Assembly (NCBI RefSeq): GCF_002877365.1
Contig: NZ_MCWZ01000293.1
Location: 1 to 64,000, forward strand
Reading direction: 5' to 3'
From: Vibrio sp. 10N.261.55.A7
GTDB lineage: Bacteria; Pseudomonadota; Gammaproteobacteria; Enterobacterales; Vibrionaceae
DNA: 64,000 bases
Below are positions 1 to 7,796 of the stretch, piece after piece (position 1 is the stretch's first letter; the number at the start of each line of letters is the position of its first letter). The notes under the pieces are model-generated. The model was not told the origin of the DNA. It did no database searches and worked only from the letters and a program-made list of their open reading frames with translations. Made by a program: the position numbers and the translations under genes.

Positions 1-31
1 AAAGTCGCGATGAACCAATAAAAAGAGCCTA

Positions 32-330
32 AGCTTCAAAGTTGCACTGATTAAGGATGACAGATGACAGATTGTCTGGCGCGTCCGGTAAAATTCCAGC
101 GGCGATTCTCATGTGTCACCTGAGGCGGTGCGATTGGGTTGGTTCAAGATGGCGATATGATTCGATTAGATAGCCAGTCAGGCACCTTAGAAAACTTAAG
201 CGATGCTAGCAAGCGTGAATTGTCTCATATAGACACTGAGATCTCACAGCAAACATGGGGGCGCGATATCTTTGAAGTTATGCGCGAAAACGTTTCTAGT
301 GCTGAACACGGTGCTAGCTTCTTATTCTAG
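32..330 (+). pseudogene. edd: Phosphogluconate dehydratase C-terminal remnant
   Basis: This is a broken 3' end of 6-phosphogluconate dehydratase, the first enzyme of the Entner-Doudoroff pathway. Reading frame by frame, I recover SFKVALI, then the family signature RLSGASGKIPAAI, then HVSPEA-like codons, then GLVQDGDMIRLD and a final part ending in SSAEHGASFLF, in the order expected for Edd. The pieces lie in different frames. A direct 7-bp duplication (atgacag at 57-63 and 64-70) breaks the first junction, a short insertion near 105-110 breaks the second, and stops occur in each frame. Only the last 60 or so codons (139-330) stay open. An intact GntR-type repressor lies downstream, which fits a former gluconate/ED locus. 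The window edge hides whatever remains further 5'; no recognisable Edd is seen in bases 1-31. That it is a remnant is clear; whether a functional copy exists elsewhere cannot be seen. Confidence 0.8.
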
Positions 331-419
331 GTGCTCACCCTATAAGAAAATTTGAGCCTTTCACTCAGCTATTCGTCATGGGAGAGTACTTGATTGCAAA
401 TGCTTAAGTTAAACCGGTT

Positions 420-545
420 TTACTCAGTTTTAATTTACTTTGCGCCAATATGTTACTTAGCGTCAATGTCTTACTTAGCGTCAATTTGCAAAATGTCAGC
501 TTACACAGCTTCAATTTACTTATCTTCAACTTACTGAGCTTTAAT
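420..545. repeat. Degenerate 15-bp tandem array
   Basis: Eight units of a 15-bp motif, consensus TTACTTAGCTTCAAT, begin at 420, 435, 453, 471, 486, 501, 516 and 531. The units at 453-467 and 471-485 are identical; two units are separated from their neighbours by an extra 3 bp, so the period stays a multiple of three. Both strands therefore read as a five-residue periodic peptide (minus strand LSKLK-like, plus strand SFNLL-like). No convincing ribosome-binding site or family match supports a gene here. It fills most of the 391-bp gap between the edd remnant and the next gene. Confidence 0.75.
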
Positions 546-721
546 TTAAAGAGTTCCATATCACATATCCTCATGTTGTGTAGTAACGCCATGGTGATAA
601 AACGCGAATATCGACTGCTGTTAGCGAATTGCTTCCATGGCAAATCCCCTATAAAAGCACCACCTTATAAAACCAGTAAGCATGGCGCTTTTTCAAAGAT
701 GCGTAAAATACTGAACAGTAA

Positions 722-964
722 CTAGCTCCAAGTGTTTAATGCCGCTTCACGGTAATAAGGCACCAAAACAACATAGAGCCTGAATAGGAGCGCTGGGGTT
801 AAGCAACAAACGAAAGCGACGACTAGGCTTTGGCTTGCGAGTAACCCAAAAGAGACCGCTGCTGCGGTACTGAGGATGATAAAGAATAACGCGGTACAAA
901 TTGAGAATGTTTGTCTGTCTGACAGCAAACCGCTAAGGAAATAGAATCGGAAAAATTTCATCAT
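722..964 (-). CDS. Small membrane protein of unknown function
   Basis: An 80-residue protein with an aromatic N-terminus (MMKFFRFYFLSGLL) and two hydrophobic stretches at about residues 21-43 and 47-70, so probably a two-span inner-membrane protein. I do not recognise the family. A good ribosome-binding site, ggag, lies 7 bases before the first of two adjacent ATG codons, which supports it being a real gene. The downstream side is the minisatellite. The gene is convergent with the edd remnant and points the same way as gntR, but 267 bases separate it from gntR, so co-transcription is uncertain. Confidence 0.55.
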   Translation of the reverse strand: MMKFFRFYFLSGLLSDRQTFSICTALFFIILSTAAAVSFGLLASQSLVVAFVCCLTPALLFRLYVVLVPYYREAALNTWS

Positions 965-1231
965 TTAAACGCTCCAACCACTGACTGAGTTCACCTTCAT
1001 ATTACCCCTAAAATTTGGATAAACGAACAAGACAGGCGGTACACTGCGAGAGCCACAGCAAAACGAAATATTTGATAATCACAAGCGAAAAACTGTGAGT
1101 CAATCCAGATTAACAAACAGCAAATAAGCGTACAGTTTATAATATTATTCAATAAGTTAATGGTCATACAATATATTAGACAGCATTGATAACACTGCCT
1201 TATTGCTGCCCAACGCATTCAAAGTAAAGCG

Positions 1232-2239
1232 CTAACTTATGCTTTCACCCGTAGAAATAGTGAACCCAAGATCAAACATCTTTTGTTCAGACGGTTTCCC
1301 CGCTAACGCGTCAATAAGCAGCTCTGCACTCTTTCTTCCAATCTCATATCTCGGAGAGTCCACACTGGTGAGTTTTGGCGTAATGGCTTGACCGATATCG
1401 AGTGCGTTATACCCCACTACGCTGAGCTGATTGGGTACATCGATTCCATGCGATTGCGCGTACATCATCGCCCCTATCGCAATATCATCGTTGGTACAAA
1501 ATACACCATCTAAATTAGGCGTTTGAGTCAACGCTTGCGCAAGCAACTCTCCACCTAACGTGTAGTTAGAGTGCGCTTCCGTCAGAATGCAATTTGGCGT
1601 AAGACTGGCCTCTTTCATCGCTTGCTGATACCCATCCATACGCAGTTGAGTACGGCTATCCAGCCGAGCACCAAAATAGGCGATGTTGGTTTTCCCCGCA
1701 TCGATCATCTGCTTAACCACAGTGTACGACGCTTTCTTATGATCCAACCCAACCACCATATCAATCGCGTTCTCAGGCAACTCCATGGTTTCGACCACAG
1801 GAACCCCCGCGGTTTTTATCATCTGCAAAGTACGTTTCGTATGCTGGGTTTCGGTGAATATCAATCCATCAACCTGATAAGAAAGCAGTGACGCGACCTT
1901 TCTCTCTTCTTCTTCAGGGCTATAACCAATATGAGCAATCAAGGTCTCGTACCCATTGGCTTTAGTGACAGCTTCTATTCCCTCAGCAAAGCTGGCAAAT
2001 ACTTGGTTAGACAAAGATGGCAGCAGTATACCGATCGCCTTACTGGAGGATTTAGACAACATAGCCGGTGCGCGGTTTTGGATATAACCCACCTCCTCAA
2101 TCACTTTCGCGATCTTTTCACGGGTTTTCATCGCTACAGATTCTGGGTTTCTCATGTAGCGAGAAACGGTCATCTTTGTGATGCCGATTTTGTCAGCAAT
2201 ATCTTGAAGTGTTGGGCGGGAATTTTGATCTGTGCTCAT
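1232..2239 (-). CDS. gntR: GntR-type LacI-family gluconate repressor
   Basis: A 335-residue LacI-family regulator. The N-terminal helix-turn-helix covers about residues 10-60 (TLQDIADKIGITKMTVSRYM) with the hinge motif GYIQNRAPAMLS, followed by a periplasmic-binding-protein-like ligand domain (about 65-330). The conserved stretches GILLPSLSNQVFA, DGLIFTE, LDGVFCTNDDIAIGA and LGFTIS closely follow Escherichia coli GntR, the repressor of gluconate uptake and Entner-Doudoroff genes, which is relieved by gluconate. A near-perfect GntR operator sits 19 bases upstream of the start, implying autoregulation. The neighbouring edd is a decayed remnant, so the regulator may now control genes elsewhere. 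The ribosome-binding site is weak. Other GntR/IdnR-like paralogues have similar sequences, but GntR is the best fit. Confidence 0.85.
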   Translation of the reverse strand: MSTDQNSRPTLQDIADKIGITKMTVSRYMRNPESVAMKTREKIAKVIEEVGYIQNRAPAMLSKSSSKAIGILLPSLSNQVFASFAEGIEAVTKANGYETLIAHIGYSPEEEERKVASLLSYQVDGLIFTETQHTKRTLQMIKTAGVPVVETMELPENAIDMVVGLDHKKASYTVVKQMIDAGKTNIAYFGARLDSRTQLRMDGYQQAMKEASLTPNCILTEAHSNYTLGGELLAQALTQTPNLDGVFCTNDDIAIGAMMYAQSHGIDVPNQLSVVGYNALDIGQAITPKLTSVDSPRYEIGRKSAELLIDALAGKPSEQKMFDLGFTISTGESIS

Positions 2240-2257
2240 AAGAAATGGTTTTTTAAA

Positions 2258-2273
2258 ATGTTACTTGTAACAT
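2258..2273. promoter_or_regulatory. GntR-type operator
   Basis: ATGTTACTTGTAACAT is a perfect inverted repeat apart from its central TT. It matches the known GntR/IdnR operator pattern ATGTTA-N4-TAACAT, and it lies just upstream of the gntR start codon, where it would allow autoregulation. Confidence 0.8.
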
Positions 2274-2436
2274 TATCATCAAATTATTCATCGGTCTATG
2301 ACGAACCTTCAATGCTGCAAATGAATAAAAAGAAAGTATCCGCATTAAAATGAATGAGTTAGCGCTCTATTACTCATTTCAAGTGGCTTACCACTGGGCC
2401 TGACTAACTCCAAAACCCAATAAGCAAGTAGAGACT

Positions 2437-2466
2437 AAAAAAGAGCGACCTTAATCGCTCTTTTTC
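2437..2466 (-). terminator. Intrinsic terminator after universal stress gene
   Basis: The stem AAAAAGAGCGA / TCGCTCTTTTT with a six-base loop ends in a T-run when read on the minus strand. It lies about 57 bases beyond the stop codon of the universal stress gene. The A/T flanks make it potentially bidirectional. Confidence 0.8.
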
Positions 2467-2522
2467 GCACAATGCTAATATTGGTGATATTCAAACATTG
2501 GCGATGACTAAGCTCTCACGAG

Positions 2523-3458
2523 TTATCCAATGGGCGAGACAAAGGTCTTCGGTTTCAATGCAACCAATGAACAACTTACTGATTGAAGAATGTTTTCCGC
2601 TGTATTGCCGATCAACACACCAGGAATGCCAGTTCGGGCAATGGTTCCCATAACTAAGACATCAATATCAAGATCGACCGCGCAGCGTGGAATCTCATCG
2701 TCCGCTCTGCCGTGCAGTTGATGGATAATGTTTTCGCCATCAATACCGGATTCTTGAACAAGCCACTTTAATGCACTGTTGTGTTTGACTCGCGCCTGCT
2801 CTCTGTTCTCATCCAGCTCATCACGCGGCATTTTTATCCAGCTTTGGTTGTCGAGATAGTGCTCAAGTTGATACTCCCAGCAAGACACAATATGCAATCG
2901 GCTATCACAACCATCAGCAATAGCACGAGCCGTTTGCAACAACTTAGTGGTTAACTGTTTCTGCTCTTCATCCGTCACATTGGCGTCAATCGCAACGGCT
3001 ACCCTTCTTTTCGTCATTGGCTTATTCGTCGGGCGATTGAGCCAAACAGGAACAGGACATTGACGCAGCAAAGCCATATCAATCGCCTTGAAACCTTCAC
3101 CGTGTTCTCCAATGGGTTCTGCATCTTTCATCACAAGATCAATCCCATGCTCTTGCACATGGCGAATAATTTTGACGGCGGGTTTATCACCACTCTTTAG
3201 GACAATTGGGAAGTCTTCGGAATAGTCGGGCAGTTGATGTTGTTCAATCGTCTCTAGCACATTCTGTTTTAGGGATTGTCTGAGGGACTGCTCATAAGTC
3301 TCGACATAATTCCCCATGTGATCGGGCAACGATGGACAAACAATTAAACCTCTCAGGCTTGCTTGATGATTGGCAGTTAAAAGAATGGATTGACCAAGAG
3401 AGTCTTGATCATCCGTTAAGCCTTGGCTTACGAACAGAACATCTTTGAATTGTTTCAT
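2523..3458 (-). CDS. Tandem-domain universal stress protein (UspE-like)
   Basis: A 311-residue cytoplasmic protein made of two Usp domains, the layout of UspE. Domain 1 (about residues 1-145) has a degenerate nucleotide loop. Domain 2 (about 150-305) ends in VLVMGTIARTGIPGVLIGNTAENIL, which matches the G-x2-G-x9-G(S/T) region of ATP-binding Usp folds and the form seen in UspE proteins. Such proteins help cells survive stress and influence motility and adhesion in enterics. A longer TTG start is possible, but the ggagg Shine-Dalgarno lies inside that extension and 5 bases before the ATG at 3458, so the shorter form is preferred. The gene is monocistronic with a clear terminator downstream and a 7-bp repeat array upstream. 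Confidence 0.85.
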   Translation of the reverse strand: MKQFKDVLFVSQGLTDDQDSLGQSILLTANHQASLRGLIVCPSLPDHMGNYVETYEQSLRQSLKQNVLETIEQHQLPDYSEDFPIVLKSGDKPAVKIIRHVQEHGIDLVMKDAEPIGEHGEGFKAIDMALLRQCPVPVWLNRPTNKPMTKRRVAVAIDANVTDEEQKQLTTKLLQTARAIADGCDSRLHIVSCWEYQLEHYLDNQSWIKMPRDELDENREQARVKHNSALKWLVQESGIDGENIIHQLHGRADDEIPRCAVDLDIDVLVMGTIARTGIPGVLIGNTAENILQSVSCSLVALKPKTFVSPIG

Positions 3459-3636
3459 ACTGACCTCCAATATTCTTTTACTTCAACCCTTCGAGAGTCA
3501 CCTGGTTGCATCCGCATCAATCTCGACTTGTTACGTGTATGTTGCTATAACCAGATTACAGGAACGCCTATAAATCTAACCTGATTTTGGTCAATTTCTG
3601 CTCCGTATCGCCTCGTTCTCGAACCGACTCGATTGA

Positions 3637-3706
3637 GCGATATGCGATATGCGATATTCGATATTCGATATTCGATATTCGATATTCGATATTCGATATT
3701 CGATAT
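3637..3706. repeat. Perfect 7-bp tandem repeat, ten copies
   Basis: Three copies of GCGATAT are followed without a break by seven copies of TCGATAT, ten units in 70 bases. The array lies in the 307-bp space between the divergent universal stress gene (start 3458, minus) and a small plus-strand gene (start 3766). A 7-bp unit is not a multiple of three, so copy-number change would alter promoter spacing rather than a reading frame. TCGA and ATAT are each self-complementary. Confidence 0.95.
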
Positions 3707-3765
3707 TCATAAGCTTTAAAACCAACAGCACTTCTAAACCAGCACAACTAAGATGAAGGAGCACC

Positions 3766-3978
3766 ATGAGAGAATTTTCGATTAGCCGAATCAACACACC
3801 CTTAGGAATATTTCGTCTTAAAGGAAAGATTGAAGATGTCGCTTCTCAGGCAACACTCACCTTCACCCATGTCGACATCATGGGCACCGATGGCTGGGTT
3901 GCATTGGATACGCGAGCAAGCCAAACGTTAGAAGTCATCGAGAAAATAAGGCAGGACGTGATTAACCACCTATCATGA
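3766..3978 (+). CDS. Small hypothetical protein
   Basis: A 70-residue soluble protein starting MREFSISRINTPLGIFRLKG, with no membrane segment or signal peptide. A strong ribosome-binding site (aaggag, 4 bases before ATG) supports expression. The sequence alternates beta-like stretches (GIFRLKGKIE, ATLTFTHVDI, GWVALDT) with a C-terminal helix (LEVIEKIRQDVINHL). I do not recognise the family. The promoter region carries the ten-copy 7-bp repeat, which may affect its transcription (inference). Confidence 0.6.
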   Translation: MREFSISRINTPLGIFRLKGKIEDVASQATLTFTHVDIMGTDGWVALDTRASQTLEVIEKIRQDVINHLS

Positions 3979-4043
3979 CGTCACTCTCCCAAAACATGAA
4001 AACTTTCATAGCGAATAAAAGGCCTGCTAGCGCCAACTGGCGT

Positions 4044-4982
4044 TTATATTGGATCTTTTTTTAAATGCGCCAAACCGAGCTGATGTTTCTCTTTTAAGTA
4101 CTTTTGAAGCACTAAAAAGGTTTCATCTCTCAGCCATCTATGGGCACTGTCTTTCTGATTTTTTGCGTGCCAAAGAAGATAGTAACTGTGGGCGGGCAGA
4201 TTAAATGGTAAGGGCTTGATTTTGATTGGGTGATGATTCGCAAATTCTCCCGCAATATGCAAAGGTGCGGTTACCATTGCCTCCGTTTGGCAGGCCAACT
4301 CTATCGCTGAAGTAAAAGATGGCGTCTTTGCCAGCACAGATCGTTGTCTATTGTGGCTATCAAACTGCTCACCCACGTACTGTTTCATTTCACGGAGTCC
4401 ATGCACCAGAATATGCCTTGCAGAAAAATACGCGTCTAAAGTGATGACACCTTGTGAGAGTGGGTGAGATTCCGAAACGATCACCACGTATTCGTCATCC
4501 ATCAGTTTCTTGCCATAGATGTTTTCGGGAAAGTAATCTAACGTAGTGGCCACTAGCTCGGTCGTACTGTCAGCCAACGCCTGTATCGGCTGGTTTTGCC
4601 ATAGCTGACCATTCAAAGAAGCGTTCGGGGCATGAGACAGTATGTCTTTACAGATTAAGGGAACAATGGACTCTGAAAGAAAGCCCGTGTACGCCAAGAC
4701 AAATTCTCGAGAACAATTCTCAGGGAAGAAGGCCTCTTCGTCATAGAGATCATCTATCGTTTCAAGCAAGGTGGGAAGTTGTTCCAGCAACGCCTGCCCT
4801 TTGGCACTGACCACAAATTGCTTACCTTCGCGAATCAAAATAGGATCATTGAACGCCGTTCTAATTTGGCTCAGGGTACGGCTCATTGCCGATTGAGTAA
4901 CATTCAATTGCTTCGCTGATTCAGTCAAACTGCCCGTTTTCAGTAGCGTGTAAAGAGGGCGAAGCAACTTATAATTGTTCAT
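4044..4982 (-). CDS. LysR-family transcriptional regulator
   Basis: A 312-residue LysR regulator: winged helix-turn-helix at about residues 5-62 (TGSLTESAKQLNVTQSAMSRTLSQIRTAF pattern with the FNDPILIREG wing), linker helix to about 90, then a type-2 periplasmic-binding-like effector domain (about 90-300). The wing sequence DPILIREG and the C-terminal LLWHAKNQKDSAHRWLRD pattern resemble the LeuO/NodD/YidZ-like subgroup. The target is unknown; the next gene downstream on the same strand is more than 500 bases away. The GNAT gene 21 bases upstream on the same strand could be co-transcribed with it. Confidence 0.85.
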   Translation of the reverse strand: MNNYKLLRPLYTLLKTGSLTESAKQLNVTQSAMSRTLSQIRTAFNDPILIREGKQFVVSAKGQALLEQLPTLLETIDDLYDEEAFFPENCSREFVLAYTGFLSESIVPLICKDILSHAPNASLNGQLWQNQPIQALADSTTELVATTLDYFPENIYGKKLMDDEYVVIVSESHPLSQGVITLDAYFSARHILVHGLREMKQYVGEQFDSHNRQRSVLAKTPSFTSAIELACQTEAMVTAPLHIAGEFANHHPIKIKPLPFNLPAHSYYLLWHAKNQKDSAHRWLRDETFLVLQKYLKEKHQLGLAHLKKDPI

Positions 4983-5003
4983 ATCTCATCCTTGAGTCTT
5001 GGC

Positions 5004-5486
5004 TCACAGCTGTTTTAACATCCAAACATCACAACCGTTATGCTCTGTATCTTCAAACGGTTTTGGCAAATGTTCAAATCCAAGGTTTTCATACAATCTC
5101 ACCGCGGAAACCATGTTGGACAAGGTATCGAGATAGCACTGAGTAAAGCCTTGTTCTTTTGCGAACGCCAGGCAATCGAGTGAGAGTCGCTTACCTAAAC
5201 CAAGCCCTCGACTCTCTTCAAGCAAGAACAGCTTCTTGAGTTCGCACGTTTTACCATCATGGCCAAACGGGGCCAATCCACAGCCACCAACCACTTTACC
5301 ATCCAATAGCGCAACCAAATATCGACTACGATTTTGCAGGGTGTAGAAGGTGCTCATACTGTCCACTTCGGCATCTGAAGGCCCAAACCCCTCACCCACA
5401 GCACCATATTCCATACCGACTGCCTTTATCACTCGGCTGAGATCTTCATTGTGTGCCTGCGATACTTCCACTATTTCAAGGTTCAT
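5004..5486 (-). CDS. GNAT-family N-acetyltransferase
   Basis: A 160-residue GNAT acetyltransferase that would transfer acetyl from acetyl-CoA to an amine of unknown identity. The core signature LKKLFLLEESRGLGLGKRL contains the R-G-x-G-x-G/K acetyl-CoA pyrophosphate loop (motif A), and the C-terminal CYLDTLSNMVSAVRLYENLGFEHL is motif B. An upstream start 13 codons earlier is possible, but aggag lies 7 bases before the ATG at 5486, which fixes the start. It precedes the LysR gene by 21 bases on the same strand and may share its transcript. Confidence 0.85.
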   Translation of the reverse strand: MNLEIVEVSQAHNEDLSRVIKAVGMEYGAVGEGFGPSDAEVDSMSTFYTLQNRSRYLVALLDGKVVGGCGLAPFGHDGKTCELKKLFLLEESRGLGLGKRLSLDCLAFAKEQGFTQCYLDTLSNMVSAVRLYENLGFEHLPKPFEDTEHNGCDVWMLKQL

Positions 5487-6212
5487 CACCACTCTCCTAA
5501 AATTTAAATATCCTATTGCGGCCAAAAAGTTGCGGCCAAAAAGGCTTGCACCGCTTAATCGCGAGAAGTCATCCGTTCAAAGGAACGTGCCTTCATACAT
5601 GCTTCAACCAAGCCAGCAATACAAGCCGCGCAAAGAGTAACAAGCAACGAGCACTTCAATCGACCAGCCTTGTTACTCACTTTACTTGCGAAAAACATAC
5701 CTATTCATCAAGCACGTTCCACTATAAGGCGACAGTTGAATGATTAAAAATCACTTTAAATCACAGAATTCATGAAAATATATCATACATAAAATCTCCC
5801 CTCTGACCTCTTAAAACTCATCGATTCCCCTTTCTTTTTTTATCACCACTTTCATTGCCCAATGTTAATGGTCAACAAAAGCCAATGGTTCTCTTCAAAT
5901 GAGAACCTCAGGCCACTCAATCAGACCATCAGTAAAGAACTGAAAAAAACCACGGCAAATCAAAGAAAAAATCGTGAATCAACTGGATCATATGCGTACA
6001 TAGACTAATAATTAAGTTGCATATAAGAAGTGCTAATTTTATTGGGCCTTTACTCGCTGTAAAAAAACCAAGCCTATTTAAGCAAACAGGCCACCCCGGT
6101 ATTACTGGATTCCCAATAAAAAGAGCACTTAAAGAAAATCATTCATGAAATGAATGCAAAACCACTGCTTCTGTCGGTGGTACTGACTATTTTTGATGAT
6201 AAGGAAAGTTTG
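5487..6212. other. Long intergenic region upstream of glutamate decarboxylase
   Basis: These 726 bases hold no gene I can support; short open frames lack ribosome-binding sites. The region is AT-rich towards 5750-6000. A perfect 14-bp tandem duplication (TTGCGGCCAAAAAG, 5516-5529 and 5530-5543) sits just upstream of the GNAT gene. An imperfect hairpin (gcctattt / aaacaggc) lies near 6072-6094. The promoter of the decarboxylase gene should be here, but I cannot assign its boxes. Confidence 0.5.
5516..5543. repeat. Perfect 14-bp tandem duplication
   Basis: TTGCGGCCAAAAAG occurs twice back to back just upstream of the GNAT start codon (30 bases away). It is one of several recent short duplications in this window. 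Confidence 0.9.
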
Positions 6213-7784
6213 ATGGCTAAGGATAATGGAATGTTGCCAGTGTACGGGCGTAAAGAGTTTAAACAAAGTGTCCCTAAATTGCGCATCCCAGAAGAACCAA
6301 TGGCTCCAGAATCGGCATACAGGATGATTCAAGACTCTTTAAATCTTGATGGCAGTCCAGCGCTGAATCTCGCGACCTATGTCAACACCTGGATGGATGA
6401 TTACGCTGAGCGACTCATCAACGAAAACCTCGATAAAAATTTCATTGATCATGAAGAATATCCCCAAAGCTCTTTGATTGAGAAGCGCCTCATCCGAATG
6501 ATGGGCGATATGCTGGGTACCGAGTTTGATCCAGCCGATACCGACCCCGATACCAGCGAAGGCTTTTACGGCTCGGTCACTGTCGGATCTTCTGAAGCGA
6601 TTATGTTAGCGCTGATCGCACACCGTAAGCATTGGCAAAATTGCAGCCGAAAAAACCCCAACCGTAATCCATTAGATCGACCGTTTTTGCTCATGAGTAC
6701 CCACGTGCATGGTTGCTGGGACAAATACTGCCGCTATTACGATGTGGGGGCTTTATATGTCTCAATGAGTGACGATAAGTACACGTTGACGGGTGGCGAT
6801 GTGACAGAGGTTCTTCATTGCAAAATTAAAGACAGCCCGTACCGAAATGAGATCATCAATCTTTGCGAGTACCCAGCGGATTACCTTCCAACTTTAGACG
6901 AGCGAACCGTAGGGGAACTGGTGATGACGGTAGGTTCCATTGCGGGAACCACCTTTACAGGGAATGGTGATGATACCGAAGGTATCGATAACGCAGTCGA
7001 AGCCTATTGCAAAGCCGTTCCTTACACAGATATCCCGATTCATGTTGACGGTGCCAGTGGTGGCTTCATGCTCCCTTTTACCAATCTACGCGCTGAAAAT
7101 ATGGGCCATAAAGCGGCCAAGTTTGACTTCAAACAGACTAAGCGGGTTCGTTCAATTAACGTCTCTAATCATAAGTTTGGAATGGTTTACCCAGGAATGG
7201 GAACGGTCGTATTTCGCGATAAAAATGTCGTCGACCCCGATCTGATTTACAACATTACCTATCTTGGTGGCAGCTTTGTCGACTATACCGTGAATTTCTC
7301 TCGCGGCTCTGGCGTCATTATCAGTCAGTACTACAACTTCCTCAGCTGGGGACGCCAAGGGTATCAAGCGGTATTGGATAACTGCATGGACAACACCGAC
7401 CATCTTATCAACTGCATAACAGACAACCCAACACTCAACCAAATCTTCAGCCCAATCAGCGACAACATTCACTATCCCATTGTGGTGTTCAAACGCGTAG
7501 AACGCGAGGGAGGGTACGCTTGGAACATGCCCGACTTCGCCGACGAAATGCGTGAATATGGCTGGATTATCGCCTCTTATAAGCTGCCGACCACGGATCC
7601 AGAAAAGGCCGATGGTCCTTACGTATTCCGAATCGTAGTTCGACAGGTGATTACCTCGGAGCAAATTGAATCCATGGCCAATCACATGATTACGGTGGTT
7701 GAAGAGCTAGAAAAGCGCGATGAAACAACAGCACAGCCTTTACGTATTCAAAAGCGCAAACCCTATAGAGCATCAAGAATGTAA
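6213..7784 (+). CDS. Glutamate decarboxylase (PLP-dependent)
   Basis: A 523-residue group II pyridoxal-phosphate decarboxylase that should convert L-glutamate to GABA and CO2. The Schiff-base lysine is K321 in SINVSNHKFGMVYPGMG. Segments seen in E. coli GadB are kept: NLATYVNTW (substrate threonine), DKNFIDHEEYPQS (substrate aspartate), VGSSEAIMLAL, HVDGASGGF (the aspartate that pairs with the PLP nitrogen) and VNFSRGSGVIISQYYNFL. At the place of the GadB PLP-stacking glutamine this protein has histidine (THVHGCWDKY), as in many other group II decarboxylases. It is about 55 residues longer than GadB, from insertions in the middle and at the N-terminus. The ATG at 6213 has aagga 7 bases upstream; earlier starts do not. 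It ends 12 bases before the carbon-nitrogen hydrolase gene, so the two are one operon. No glutamate/GABA antiporter is nearby. Confidence 0.85.
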   Translation: MAKDNGMLPVYGRKEFKQSVPKLRIPEEPMAPESAYRMIQDSLNLDGSPALNLATYVNTWMDDYAERLINENLDKNFIDHEEYPQSSLIEKRLIRMMGDMLGTEFDPADTDPDTSEGFYGSVTVGSSEAIMLALIAHRKHWQNCSRKNPNRNPLDRPFLLMSTHVHGCWDKYCRYYDVGALYVSMSDDKYTLTGGDVTEVLHCKIKDSPYRNEIINLCEYPADYLPTLDERTVGELVMTVGSIAGTTFTGNGDDTEGIDNAVEAYCKAVPYTDIPIHVDGASGGFMLPFTNLRAENMGHKAAKFDFKQTKRVRSINVSNHKFGMVYPGMGTVVFRDKNVVDPDLIYNITYLGGSFVDYTVNFSRGSGVIISQYYNFLSWGRQGYQAVLDNCMDNTDHLINCITDNPTLNQIFSPISDNIHYPIVVFKRVEREGGYAWNMPDFADEMREYGWIIASYKLPTTDPEKADGPYVFRIVVRQVITSEQIESMANHMITVVEELEKRDETTAQPLRIQKRKPYRASRM

Positions 7785-7796
7785 AGGAGTCAGTGA

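Noticed and set aside
404-725. Overlapping open frames on both strands across the 15-bp repeat array
   Set aside because: They arise from a triplet-phased minisatellite, have no convincing ribosome-binding site and resemble no known protein.
997-1218. 73-codon minus-strand frame downstream of gntR
   Set aside because: No ribosome-binding site and cysteine-rich, AT-driven composition unlike a real protein.
3591-3797. Minus-strand frame encoding an IEYRISN heptad repeat
   Set aside because: It is only the translation of the 7-bp repeat; the frame overlaps a better supported plus-strand gene start and has no homology.
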